A stretch of 64,000 nt of DNA from contig LATX02000144.1 in NCBI GenBank assembly GCA_001466705.2, positions 620,001-684,000 of the forward strand, written 5' to 3'. This document shows, one piece after another, positions 37,401-48,527 of the stretch (position 1 is the first letter of the stretch; each line of letters begins with the position of its first letter). The position numbers and the translations under genes are program-made. The notes under the pieces were generated by a model that was not told the origin of the DNA, searched no databases, and saw nothing but the letters and a program-made list of their open reading frames with translations. The DNA is from Moniliophthora roreri. Lineage: Eukaryota > Basidiomycota > Agaricomycetes > Agaricales > Marasmiaceae.

Positions 37401-37990
37401 CTGGAGGGCAAGTTTAAAGCTGTGGGACGCGATTTGAGGAAAAAAAACTCAGGACACGACAATAAAGCGCGTATATGGATACACACGTGTTATTCTGGGG
37501 AGAACTGATTGCAGCCGACTCCACTTGAAGATCCGACTTATTGACTGTGAGTTGGACGATTGCTTTCACGACTGGGAAAAGCAAAATGAAAAGCAGAGCA
37601 ATGCCCAAGGGGATGGCAATGAGTTGACATATTATGAACTTGCGTCGTTTGTAGAATGGAACGTGAGGTTGTTGAGCTTGCTGTTGCTGGTTACCATCAG
37701 TGGTCGCGTCCGTACTCGCGTTGTCTGAAGGGTGCGCGAAAGGGTTCGCCGCTGGCACCCCAGCTGTAGTGGTTCGTTGCACCTCTTCTGGCTCCGAGAA
37801 CCGAGAACCGGCAGGAGCAGAGGAATTTGCTGCAAGAAACAAAAGGATGTTAACATCAGGTAGCAACAAGAGAGGAAAGCGTAGCAGACACACCAGCTAA
37901 ACCAGACTGCGAATGGAAGGAATGTGTGCTCGCCTGAGCGGCATGATCATATATACCGCTGCTCCGTCGCGCTGGCCTGACTTCCTCCAT
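28462..37990 (-). CDS. Giant single-pass membrane protein with repeated DUF3712-like modules
   Basis: One gene of about 9.5 kb with many short introns. Exon 1 (from ATG 37990) gives MEEVRPARRSSGIYDHAAQA; exon 2 continues ANSSAPAGSRFSEPEEVQRT. A basic stop-transfer signal and membrane helix follow: YKRRKFIICQLIAIPLGIAL and LFILLFPVVKAIV, so a type II topology with a short cytosolic head and a huge lumenal/extracellular part is likely. That part contains tandem beta-rich modules, each with a WLxEAxKxLxLxVxLP-type block: near 36420-36470, 35180-35245, 33241-33295, 32090-32190, 30300-30360 and 29280-29330. NPF(G/S/T)xxL and LPFGF segments also recur. This pattern fits fungal DUF3712 proteins, also related to the LEA-2/tubular lipid-binding-like folds. 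The last exon, after an intron at about 28498-28552, ends NILPTGNNSLFS with the stop at 28462. Its role is unknown; wall or membrane lipid handling is speculation. The gene could be split in two by a mis-called junction, but I see no internal promoter. Confidence 0.75.
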
Positions 37991-39373
37991 GACGATGGCA
38001 GAGTGGGGAACCAAGGAACGGACATAATTTCAGGGAAAGATATACTTATGGCCGTCGAAAAAGTTTCCTAGCGAAGATTGAAGGTGTCAGATTTAGGATT
38101 CCAGCCTTACGGAAGAAGAATGTTGTAGCACATGGTCTGCTCCTCCTTGCAATCACTGGACCGAAGAACCAATCAATCCCACATCAGGTGCCCAACTAGC
38201 TTCGGCTCCCTTCGCTAACTAAGGCGCTTTAAAGGTACCCGATTTCTGAGCTGTGATTCTACTTTTTCTTCAATGAATCTCAGAAAATCTATTTTGAAGA
38301 TAGCTTGACGCCCCAGTGGTCATCTGTCGTTGGGTCTTGTCACTTTGAGGGCAGAAAAACTGCCGAATGTGCTTCTCTCTCACACCTTCATCGACTAGAT
38401 GCTTTTCACATGCAGCTTTCCCCCGGCGATAATTTTGCTTCGCGTCTGCACCTGTCTGTCAACGATGGAGGTCAGTTGAGTACTCTGGGAACGCCAAAGA
38501 CCGACCGACTCTGAACCAGTCCTGGCGTTTCCAGGTGTATTGGGGTAAGTAATATGCATCCCAATCGGCTGTTTCCAATGACGCAAATTTGATATGTCAT
38601 TTCAAGGAAGTCGACATTCCAACGTTTATGGTGACTCACCGAGTGGTTCGGCCATTCCATCAGGATATCCTTCATTCCCGCACATCTCGTTGCCCAAGCG
38701 ACTTTTCTTTGCCGTGCAGGCTGTCGAAAATGCCATGCGATACGAATCCGTTCAACACCTCACTCGGATCATCACAAAGAGTCAAGCTGGCAGGCCATCA
38801 AGGAATCGATGAATTACCTTCTTTATCAATAGAAAGTGATAAATGTTCTTCGAAGGTGTTCGGATCGTTATTTCCATACCATACGCCAGAACATGTGCTC
38901 TGGTACTCTCGGCGTAAATGAATCTAGCTGACGCGCCCGTGACTGTATCAAAATCAACTCACCGTCGTTTTCGGGCTTTTCGAGCGGGCGCTTGCCATCC
39001 TGCGGAGAGGCTTGGACGCAGAAGCGATGACTACTCCCTTCTATGTATGGGACGTCCTTCATGTAGCGATTGAGGTACCAGGACCGGGACGTCAGTTACG
39101 AAGGCCACGTTTCGGACCCCTGGGAGGTCCGAGTCCGAGATACTGACCGCATTAGAGCCGCTTATAGCTCCATCCATGCAGGAGCATAGGTTTGAAAACC
39201 ACATCATCATTACCCGACGATAAATAGAGAATAATCTGTATGACTCCAGTGTGCGTGTGTAAATAACAGTCAGAACGAAAATAACAATGTGAGGAAAACG
39301 TACAACACAGATGGACAGAGGTGTACAACCCAAACGAAATGAAATATATGCAATAGAAAAATGTCCACACCCT
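37991..39373. other. Intergenic, about 1.4 kb, no confident gene
   Basis: Contains the promoter of the giant membrane-protein gene and the 3' region of the next minus-strand gene. The longest frames are 38594-38812 (+, 72 codons, starting MSFQGSRHSNVYGDSPSGSA) and 38589-38921 (+, 110 codons); they overlap in different frames and neither shows a known domain or a splice partner. A small unknown gene cannot be excluded. Confidence 0.4.
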
Positions 39374-40279
39374 TCACTTACTCTCCTCACTGACTTCTCC
39401 CTCTTCTTTGCTCCTGCTGCGTCGTTTAATCGTATTCCCCGTTTCCACCTTTTCTGAGGAAGCGACATCATTGGCCTCGTCCTTCCTTGCTGCACTTGCC
39501 GCCCTAGTCACGCTGACTGAGTTTGACGCGGAGCCCGATGTCTCGCTTGCAGTGGAGTCTCTCCTGGCGGCAGCGCCTCTCGAGCGCGTTGTCCGCCGCT
39601 CTGGTTTGCGTTCCTCCGTCGCATCAACAACGGCCGTTGATGCCTCCTCGCCCTCCTCCTCTACATTACTGTTGGCAGCGCTGGCTGCACCCCTCGGCAG
39701 CCTCGGTCTTTTCGCTACAGCTGGATAATTCGCATCTTCATCTGCATCCTTTCGTCTCCTCTTGGCACCAGCGCCTCCAGCATTCCGTCTCTTCCGCGGA
39801 CTAGGCCTCTCTACAGTCGTAGAGGTAGACGCACTCGGTTCCTCGACGGCAGCTATGGAACCAGTCGCACTTGGGTCGCGTCGAGTCGACCCGTTTGTTG
39901 GTGTTGCTCTCCAAGAGGATTTACCGTTGACAATCGTAGAAGATGATTGCGGTAGTGAATCACTGTCTGCCCTGATAGGTACGGGTAACCCATACTTCGC
40001 AGGGTCCAGTGGTGGAAGTGAGAGAGCGAGTCGACCGAGTGGATGGTAAAGTGGAAGTGAAGAGCTAGTTGGGAAATTGTTGGTCTTTACAGGAGAAGGA
40101 GATGGTTTCGGTGTCGACAAATTTGGTGCTGGTGCTTTGGATGATGTCAAGGGTTTCTTCGAGTGAACAAGGAGTTTCGTGGGCTCACGAAACTCGTTGG
40201 CTGGAGGCGATTGATAAGTGAATTGTGGTTTCCTTCGGATAGACGACACTGTAGTCGCAGATTGAACCGAGACGCTCAT
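39374..40279 (-). CDS. Basic, disordered, probably nuclear protein of unknown function
   Basis: An intronless frame of 301 codons from ATG 40279 (MSVSVQSATTVSSIRRKPQF) to a stop at 39374. The N-terminal third has the most ordered-looking block, FREPTKLLVHSKKPLTSSKA and YHPLGRLALSLPPLDPAKYG, which may be the conserved core. The rest is Ser/Ala/Arg-rich with several basic clusters that could serve as nuclear signals (SPRKRRN, AKRRRKD, KRPRLPRG, IKRRSRSKEEGE). No catalytic or binding domain is recognised. The long open frame, strong bias against stops on this strand, and clear start support a real gene; the opposite-strand frames are shadows. The upstream 340 bp to the sacsin-like gene end holds its promoter. 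Confidence 0.7.
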   Translation of the reverse strand: MSVSVQSATTVSSIRRKPQFTYQSPPANEFREPTKLLVHSKKPLTSSKAPAPNLSTPKPSPSPVKTNNFPTSSSLPLYHPLGRLALSLPPLDPAKYGLPVPIRADSDSLPQSSSTIVNGKSSWRATPTNGSTRRDPSATGSIAAVEEPSASTSTTVERPSPRKRRNAGGAGAKRRRKDADEDANYPAVAKRPRLPRGAASAANSNVEEEGEEASTAVVDATEERKPERRTTRSRGAAARRDSTASETSGSASNSVSVTRAASAARKDEANDVASSEKVETGNTIKRRSRSKEEGEVSEESK

Positions 40280-40622
40280 GTCGTCGTCCTTTTCTTCTCG
40301 TGAGCAACTGCAGTAAGAGAAAAAAATGGAGAAACAGTCGACGCACGTAGAAAAGCTGGTTGATTTGCAAGAGGTTATACTGAGTAGTGTGCGAGCTAAA
40401 TATCAGAGAGCAGGAATGCAGGGCGACGTGGCGGTCGGTACCAGAGGAAGGTGTTCTAGTGAAACCCACGAGAGTGACAGAACAGAAGACACGCTATACT
40501 TACGGGTTTCCGGGACGAGACTCAAGAATGCCGTTTCGAGTATAATAAAACTGATCGATCATCGTGCTCCTCGGCAATCGCTGTGCTCACTAAAATTCCC
40601 CTGAAAACCTATGTACATGGCC
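40280..40622. other. Promoter region of the basic protein gene
   Basis: This 343 bp segment lies between two minus-strand genes. It must hold the 3' untranslated region of the sacsin-like gene and the promoter of the gene at 39374-40279. A 92-codon plus-strand frame here shows no recognisable domain and is likely chance. Confidence 0.45.
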
Positions 40623-43600
40623 CTAATTCAATGTAGAAAGTACTCCCCCGAGCTTCATCAAATGCTTCTCGCAAATGGCTGAGAAGTAGAACTCGTGCTC
40701 TGAATTATGTGGGTGTACCAAATTGTGGGCGATCTCGTGCGCCAAGGTAAAATACCTGCCGGAGTTTGCCGTCAGGCAATATAGTTTAAAGCGATTCAGC
40801 ATCGAACGGGTTGAAAAAGCTCACCAGGATATCACCGCATTCTTCATCTGACCTTTCGACACCTTTTCATCGTCTAAAAACGCAGAAATCAGAGGGAATT
40901 GAGAATAAAAATTGTCAGCTATCAACTCACGCCATGCTTCGTAGTATCGCAAGTTCAGAAAAATACTCCCGCTCCGATTGAAGGCGATCAAGCCACCTCC
41001 GATATCGTAAAATACATGCAAGCTCGTCAAAGGCACAGAATATACGTCGGAAAGTAGCGTCATTATGTGAACTAGCCTTGCAATAGAGTCGTGTTTCTCG
41101 GTCATAAAGGTCGGCGTTGGAGGAACCTCTGTAATCGACAGTTAGCTGGGTTAAAACTCGGGTGATAACAGTTCACCTTCTGAAAGATATACCTTTACCC
41201 TGCCCATCATGCCAACTTCTTTGAGATTTCCAGCTCGACCGGAAACATCGCAGTACCCTTCATCTAAGTTCTCCTTTACTTGCTGCATCTGCTCTCGATT
41301 TTTCAACAGGCTCCCGGACTCTGGCCTGCACCCTCGGATCGCAGTGTCAACATTGACAGCTGGAAAGCAGTCATTATCGTGTTAGTCGATCACCGTTCGT
41401 TGACTTACAGATATTTTGCAGAGGCGTAGCCCCTTGCATTGGGTTTCTTTGCGAATTCGGATGTGTCTTTTCAGGTACAGGAGGCGGCGATAGTGGTGGA
41501 AGCCCTCCAGGCATCGTTGGTCCCTCTTTGTTGTCTCTATTGGCAGTGATATTCTGTAACTTTTGACGTATATTACTCATCACCGAGTGCCTCGATGAAG
41601 ATTCAGAGGGCGGAGCTACATGCCCTTCGGAGGCATTTTCGTAAGGGAAAGGAGGGGGGGGTGGTAGCGAAGGCGCTTTCGGGTTAACTTCCTGTGCTGC
41701 TCTGTCTTGTGCATCCTTGATCGCCTGCTGTTGTGCCTTTTGTTCGCGAAGGATACGATCCACTGCATCGAAACTCATTGGTATCAGTTATGAGGAATCA
41801 TCGCGAACGCACCATTGTAACCTCGTCGCTTCAGTGATCGAAGATCGCTTGAAAGCAACGTCATGAACAGCAAAGTATCATTGGCAGTTGGGGAATCGAA
41901 GAAGAATCGGTTGAAGGACATTGCAACCCTAAACACAACGCCATGAATATGAAATTGATTATACGGACAGGCGCCGAGGATGAGTACTCACTCATACATG
42001 TCAGGTTGAGTGTGTCCTGCCAGCCATAATTCGAGGGATCCATTGCGTTTCTGAGCAACTGCAGATGCGTCATATGTCTTTGCCAGATGTTGGCCATTAA
42101 AATCAAGTGTTTTTGTCATCGAAACTTTCCCATAAGTTCTGACGACAAAATTTCCGCCAATCTTCAACCACGAAAAGGTATATTTCGTCTTTGCATGCGT
42201 GTGCTCGTGCAGGAAGAGCGGAAGGCGCTCGAGAACAAGTTGCCGAATCTCCGTGGCTTGCTTTGAGTTCTTGATCTCGGGTTCGGAGTGTTTTGGATCT
42301 TCTTTGACCAGATCACTCAGCCGTTTCGAGCCAAGTGACATGTAAAAATCTAAATGATGGGAATCAAACAGTGTTCACTCCAGCTTAAAAAAAACCGACC
42401 TTCCAGTAGACTGTCCTGCGGTGCTATGGACAACGAGTCTCCGAACAGCTGGAATGAATTTGTGTCGTTGGCTATGATGATCTGGTCGGCACGCTTCAAA
42501 CCGACAGGCATTAACTCGCGTTCTTCATCTTCAAGGGCGCCTTTGCCTGCAAGTTGCTTTCGTTGATATGCGAGTAACACTGGTGCTTTGCTCATGCGCC
42601 CTCTATTCACAAGCGACAGCTCACGGAAGTTGGCAGCTATCGCCTTCAACTCGATTAGGAAACTAGAAACTGTGTCAATGCCAGGCAAGAGATGAGAGAA
42701 CACAAACAAACTTCTCTCCTCCTCCCGCCAAGTCGTAGAAACTGTTGGGATTTGCCAATAACATCTGGGCAACCTCGTCGGTTGTGGGTTGAGGCTTGAC
42801 ACCACAAGCAGTCAAAAATCCATTCGCAACTTGACCAAAGTCAATGAAAAGAAAAAGCTTGGAATGGAAAGCTGCTCTTGTGTCTTTGCCAAGGTAGCAC
42901 TGAATCGGACTTCTATATTCCATCCCACCTTTGTCTTGACTTCCTACGGGTATCATCGGAGCCCCTGAAAGTCTTTTCAGTTGGCCGCTAGAGAATTCTG
43001 CATTACTGTCAGTGATGTTTCTTTCTTTTGACATCGGGCTTTGCACTGACCTGTAACATGTGCTGCCAAGACCTGGAACCATGCCTTTGCCTGCGCTTCA
43101 TCTTTTGGCGGACGAGTAGTCAAAATATCGACAAGTGCGGACGACGGTGGATGGTCCTTGAGCTTGAGTTTAGTTGCAATGTCCCTCTTGTCAGAATTGA
43201 GTATCGGCAAGTCGAATGTTGCCCATTTGGGATTCACATAGACCTATTGTTGTGTTATAGATGGGGATCAAGGTACATAACAGTGGATATACCTCGTTTG
43301 GAGTGCACAGACACTTGACGCTGTTCTTCTGCGCAGGAACGAATCTGACATTGTGATACTTGTAAGGATCAAACTCGTTCGAGTTATAGATCGTTGGAAT
43401 GTTATTGATCAAGTAGGTGAGAGCTAGATCCCGAACCTGTATGGTATGAGCTCCGGTCAACATTGCACCAAAGACAGGCTCACGTTCTCCTGATCACCAC
43501 TACAGAGGTGGATGAGCACATCGGCATTGGGCTGCTTTTGAAGCTTGAGTCGATAGAGAAACTCGGCTTTGGATGGCGCGTGAGTATACCATGCGAAAGG

Positions 43601-46600
43601 GCGAATCAATGCAGCTGCCAACCTTCTTTAGATCGACCATTCCACTTAATTCCCCATTCGAGAACCGGAAGTCCCATTTGTCTGAACGTATCGTCAGGTA
43701 CGTAGAGCTGCTTGGCCGAATATCGTTTGGTACTATCGCCTTCTGCCGTGAAAGCAACTGTCTCCTCCAGCCTTTTCATCTCTGTGCTGCTAAGCGTTTC
43801 CTGAACAGAAACTAAGTATTTAACGAGGTCCGCTGTTGTCCATTCCTTTGTCTTCACCATCCTGTATACTCATGAGTATGCTGGTCGGTGACAGGCTACA
43901 CCACTCACCGATCAAAGATGATCTGTAGTTCGACATGCTTCCTAACCTGAAGTTTTGTCAATAGAGCCTCCATATGCCTCTCTTTGCTGTTGAGAATGGA
44001 ATAGGCTCCCGACAGCAAAGTAACTACGGGTAAATCGCGGAAAATGTCTGCTGAAGCAAAGTACGCCTCCTCAGGCCTTCTCATCCCCTTTGTCGTCGGC
44101 ATACAAGGCATCGTCTTTAGCAACCGAACTATCTCGTTCAGCTCGGCTTGCTGGGATCGAGAAGCCCATGAAGCAACAGCTTGGAGCACAGCTTCTGCCC
44201 ATGGTGGTGATAGGCGGATATCATACTCCGGCGGACACTGACCCGAACAGAGATGATCTACCCAATCGAACATGGTCAAATCTCTCCAACGGAGATGACT
44301 CGAAAGTCTTGCGGGAACAAGGTTCCTGCTGACACTCTCTGGAAGCATGTGAGGTGGCAAAGGACCGTCCATTGGAATACCAAGACCACGACTACGATTG
44401 AAAAAGGTCTTGATAGTGCTGAGAGGTATGATCTTCTCATTGGCGCTTCCGAGCTGACCAGCGATGAATACTGCAGCATCAAGGAGGGCTGCTAATTGGG
44501 CAGGGCCGATCACGGACCGATCCAAGCTGGTCCACCATTTCAGACAGTTCGCCAACTCCTCTTCCGTCAAAGGCCTCGCGCGTAGCTCCTTCCAAACGTC
44601 CTCAGGTTGGATAGGCTTAATCAGTCCGCGATTTTGTAAGGATGTAACCATAAGCCGAGCACCTTCCAATACTTCATGAGGAAGGACAGGTAGTTGTTTT
44701 AGGAAGGAGAATGATGAGTCTGGAAGGCGTATGTCGGCGATGTCACGAATTCCAGTTGATGACATGATCGGAAACTTTGAAACGATTGTAGTGCATGAGA
44801 AAAAGGCAGCTTCGATGAGGCTAGCGATGTCAGAGGACGGTGTAGATGGGTGAAATGTGAAGAATTTCATGGCGTGGATGGCTTTACTCCGTAGGTCGTT
44901 TTGGAGGTCCATACTAGGCGGATTTGAGGCCGTGGAGTTCTCTTCCCATCTGCGCTTGATTTCGTGCATTTCCTTCTCGTACACCACGCGAGAAACGATC
45001 CCCCCAATAAATAGCAATTCCCTGTTCCATACTTGAAAATGAAGGTCAATGCGAAGCAGAGCGGGAAAAAAAAAACATACTGGCTACACTACGATCCCTA
45101 TGAAAAGTGATGAGAATGAGTGTTCGGATATGAGTGTGGACGGGACTAACATGAGATCTATCGACTCTCTTTCTACTGTTGGTATAAATCTCGAACTCTG
45201 AAAACCGGTGATGAGTTGTGGTGTTTTCGAAGAAAATTCACCCGCACCATATGTCCACCCAGACCAGTCGTTTGGGCTGTGGCATGTCCCTGTGGTAAAC
45301 CTCCTGAGTTCAGCTCTGAGAGGTACCGATGGGACTCACAATAAAAACTCTCGCAGCACCAGTTCTAGAGACGTAGATGAGTTTCTTACAGATGATGGAC
45401 AGGACACTAGCTTACCCTTCCAGATCCGCCCGCAAACCCTGAAATACACTGCCGGTCGCGAAGGTTTGTTCCTCGTCCAGCTTCTTACTGGTATCATATT
45501 CGCCTTTTGCAGTCTATAGCACGCGTCAAAAGGAATACTATTGGTCTATGGGACATAAACCGCACGTAAATGAGATCGTATCTGATTTTCCGCGGAGGTT
45601 GCTTCTTGGTCGATCGCTCTATCTCTGATTCCAATTTGCTGTCTATCTTCTGAAGCAAAATATCAGCCGATATTATAGACAGGGAAACGCTAGTGGGAGA
45701 AATAGCTAGAAGGTCCACGGGTGGTTCAGGGGGAGGCGGCGGCAGAGGAGTTGTAGGTTTCACTATGACGCTAGAAAAGAATGAGCGCCAGCCACCCTGG
45801 GCAGACGATCTGACAGGCTGCACAGCTGTAGGGGGCGGTGGCTTCTGTGTGCCAGATGAGTACACCCATCTCATGACTTGAGCGTCTATAGTGACAGCTA
45901 AGTAGCATGAGGGTGAGTAAAGTCCTCCAATGACAAGCGAGGACTACCCACGTGTATCTTTCACGCCAGTGATTCGCATGCTACACTTGTCGGAGTTGCT
46001 GTGGGGCTGGATGTAGTTTGGTATCTCGATCTGCCTAGGCACCCCAGGAGATTTCGATAACTTGACCAGACACTTGTTATCGAAGAAGACGCTGACGCTA
46101 TTTAGAGTGGCCATAAAAGTGATGGATGATGCGAGAAAACGCGTCAAGTCGAATGCGACAGGAATGGGGGCTTCTTCGCGAAGGGGCATTCTAATTTCTG
46201 TCTTGAAATCGGAAGGGTTGGAATCGGCCTTGCCTCTACGAGCGAGTAGCTGATCCTTATTCCAATGGAACCTCATCCACTGGTCTAATGTCCGACGTTG
46301 AGTGTCAGGATCGACGGCAGGGACAAGGACATACTATCTGAAATGACTCTGGGCTCATCTGTGATTGAGAACAGACTGTAGAAGCCAACTCCAAAAGCGC
46401 CAATCGTCTCTTCATTAGGATTGCCCTCAGCTGTATCCATCTGTTAGAATCTTTGCGTTATAAACATGCGAGGCGACACACCAATCTTCTTTAGCCGATT
46501 CCAGTCCTCTTCTCGAAATATGTCACCATTATTCTTGAGAATCCACTGCGTAACCAGCGCAGTTTTGAGATCAGGAAGCTTCTCTTCGTCCAGGAATTTC

Positions 46601-46858
46601 CCCTCTAGAAATTGAGAAGATTGGAAATGTATTTCCACCGCAGTCGAGTGTGCGTCGTCGGCATTCTGCAAGAGTTCACGAAAGACGGTGAATTCTGCAG
46701 AGTAACGAGCGAGGACCTTGTCGATGAGAGCACGTTGGTTTACTTCTACGGCTTCATCGTAGCCTGAGTTCCACTTGAATATTTGGATCAGCAATATGTA
46801 ACAGCTCGTTCATCAGAAAGGACTTTCTTACGTCGATATGTTGGTCATTGGTATTCAT
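40623..46858 (-). CDS. Sacsin-like GHKL ATPase with C-terminal HExxH motif (DUF3684-type)
   Basis: A large fungal protein with a sacsin/HSP90-like N-terminal ATPase module. Exon 1 (46858-46832) encodes MNTNDQHID; the next begins WNSGYDEAVEVNQRALIDKV and holds the N-box FTVFRELLQNADDAHS (about 46650-46690). The G2 box follows as TIGAFGVGFYSLFSITDEP (about 46380-46415). After this come many exons of unknown fold, including SKFPIMSSTGIRDIADIRLP, LEGARLMVTSLQNRGLI and WKELRARPLTEEELANCLKW. Near 42000-42340 is TYGKVSMTKTLDFNGQHLA. A proline-rich linker (SLPPPPPFPYEN) lies near 41660. The C-terminus reads FTLAHEIAHNLVHPHNSEHE, with HEIAH at 40739-40725, resembling a zinc-metallopeptidase site. The stop is at 40623. 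Family DUF3684 is the likely assignment. Function is unknown; chaperone or quality-control activity is inference. Roughly 20 introns are present. Confidence 0.85.
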
Positions 46859-46961
46859 GTTGAGTGTGGGAAAGAAAGAGGCAGTTGATTTTCCCAACTT
46901 TTTTCCGCCGCCTCCAGACTGCCTCTACCTGCTCAGCGCTGTAGGGTCCATCCCCCGTCCA
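46859..46961. promoter_or_regulatory. Shared 103 bp divergent promoter, sacsin-like / nucleotide-sugar transporter
   Basis: Start codons of the two genes lie 103 bp apart on opposite strands. The plus-strand frame of the transporter stays open through this whole segment to an ATG at 46848, inside the other gene's first exon. That earlier start is unlikely because it would place the transporter's translated region across its neighbour's leader. Confidence 0.45.
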
Positions 46962-48527
46962 ATGTACCACCGCCAGTCTCCGACCCCGCGCAACCGTCCC
47001 CAGCCTACTCCCCTTCCCTTGCAGTCCAGTTCTTCTGTCGCTGAGCCAACTTTCTTCGGTCTTCCTTTGAAATATCTTTCGTCAGTTCCGCAGTCTCTTG
47101 ACGTTTGTATCGTTCGCTCACATCTTACTTCTAGTCTTGTCACCCTCGCCGTACAAAATGCAGCGCTATCCATCGTCATGCACCATTCGCGCGTTTCGAC
47201 CCCTCCGTCCCTCGCGTACTCACCGGCGTCGGCAGTTCTCCTCAATGAATTGCTCAAGGGCAGCATTTCCTTCGTCATAGCCCTGGCCCGTGTCCCAGAA
47301 GTTTCGGAGCTTCCATGGCGAAGAATGTCCCTCTGGGAGTCTCTTTGCTCGCTACCTTATCCCTGGACAGCACCTTTCTGGTATGTCTGCGGCGAGATAT
47401 TCAGTCCAGATTGCTGGAAGCTCTCAATTCCGGCGATTCTGTATGTCGTTCAGAATTCCCTTCAGTTCGTCGCCATCAGCAATCTTCCTGTCGCATCCTT
47501 TCAAGTCACGTATCAAATGAAGATTCTCACCACGGCCGCATTCTCAGTGCTTCTTCTTCGGAAGAAGCTCACCCCAGCGAAATGGCTTTCCCTCTTCTTC
47601 CTCGCAATCGGTGTTGGCATTGTTCAGATACAGACGTCGTCCGGAGAGCCTCCTAAAAATACACCTGTGGGGAGTGCCCATGAATCTGCCCCCTTGCACA
47701 TCCACGTCATGAGCCCCCTGAAGGGTTTTGCAGCTGTGACCGCTGCGTGTTTCACCTCTGGGCTTGCCGGCGTTTATTTTGAGATGGTGCTCAAAAACTC
47801 TAAAGCCGACCTTTGGGTCCGTAATGTCCAATTATCCTTATTCTCAATTATTCCTGCCCTACTACCCATTCTTTTCTCTGCACGCCCATCCACCGACGGC
47901 TTTATCACCCGACTTCTCAAAAATTTTGGGCCATGGGCGTGGGCTACCGTGGCTATACAGGTGTTTGGTGGTCTCATTACGGCGGTCGTCATCAAGTACT
48001 CGGACAATATATTGAAAGGCTTCGCTACCAGTCTTTCAATCATTCTTTCTTTCCTCGCATCAGTGGTGCTATTCAATTTTCGAATTACCCCATCATTCAT
48101 CATAGGCGCGTCTACTGTTCTGTGCGCGACTTGGATGTACAACCAACCTGCAGGAAAGGAGCCTCTCGTATCCAAGGTCTTATCCGGTCAAAAATCGACA
48201 CCGTTCACTCCCGTTGACCCCAAAGAGCCAATCATTGGAGAGTTTCCCAAGAAGAAAACTTCGCCGTTCGGCAGCCCACGCGTTGTGGCTACGGCACTCG
48301 GATTGGGTCCCTTGAGCCCTACCTCCGAGTCGAACGGTACTACGAGAGACCCTAACTCGTTATTCCCGGAGATGGTGGACACGCAGAGATATAATTACCC
48401 GCCATATGGCTCACCGTACTCGTCACTGCCCGGCTCTCGCACACCTTCGCGTGCGCCGACTCCCAACCCACGACCACCATCGAGTCGGCTGGCGAGTTCA
48501 AGTTCGGAGATCAGTCATGTTTCATGA
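46962..48527 (+). CDS. Nucleotide-sugar (UDP-galactose type, SLC35A-like) transporter
   Basis: Carries nucleotide sugars into the Golgi or ER lumen in exchange for UMP or similar. A single exon of 521 codons from MYHRQSPTPRNRPQPTPLPL to a stop at 48527. The Nuc_sug_transp pattern is clear: LKYLSSVPQSLDV, LTSSLVTLAVQNAALSIVMH, SAVLLNELLKGSISF, AILYVVQNSLQFVAISNLPV, ASFQVTYQMKILTTAAFSVL, LRKKLTPAKWLSLFFLAIGV, ACFTSGLAGVYFEMVLKNSK and KYSDNILKGFATSLSIILSF. NSLQFVAISNLxxAxFQVxYQxKILTTAxFSV and KYADNILKGFATS are family signatures. About ten hydrophobic segments are predicted. The C-terminal 120 residues form a Pro/Ser-rich cytosolic tail (SSLPGSRTPSRAPTPNPRPP). The absence of introns contrasts with its neighbours. 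The substrate cannot be fixed from sequence. Confidence 0.93.
   Translation: MYHRQSPTPRNRPQPTPLPLQSSSSVAEPTFFGLPLKYLSSVPQSLDVCIVRSHLTSSLVTLAVQNAALSIVMHHSRVSTPPSLAYSPASAVLLNELLKGSISFVIALARVPEVSELPWRRMSLWESLCSLPYPWTAPFWYVCGEIFSPDCWKLSIPAILYVVQNSLQFVAISNLPVASFQVTYQMKILTTAAFSVLLLRKKLTPAKWLSLFFLAIGVGIVQIQTSSGEPPKNTPVGSAHESAPLHIHVMSPLKGFAAVTAACFTSGLAGVYFEMVLKNSKADLWVRNVQLSLFSIIPALLPILFSARPSTDGFITRLLKNFGPWAWATVAIQVFGGLITAVVIKYSDNILKGFATSLSIILSFLASVVLFNFRITPSFIIGASTVLCATWMYNQPAGKEPLVSKVLSGQKSTPFTPVDPKEPIIGEFPKKKTSPFGSPRVVATALGLGPLSPTSESNGTTRDPNSLFPEMVDTQRYNYPPYGSPYSSLPGSRTPSRAPTPNPRPPSSRLASSSSEISHVS

Noticed and set aside
39408..40049. Two plus-strand frames of 95-106 codons
   Set aside because: Antisense to the intact 301-codon minus-strand gene; alanine/leucine runs arise from the Ser/Ala-rich sense strand.
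46848..46961. Earlier in-frame start for the nucleotide-sugar transporter
   Set aside because: The added 38 residues cross the divergent gene's leader and first codons and do not resemble a signal or transporter N-terminus; ATG 46962 fits better.
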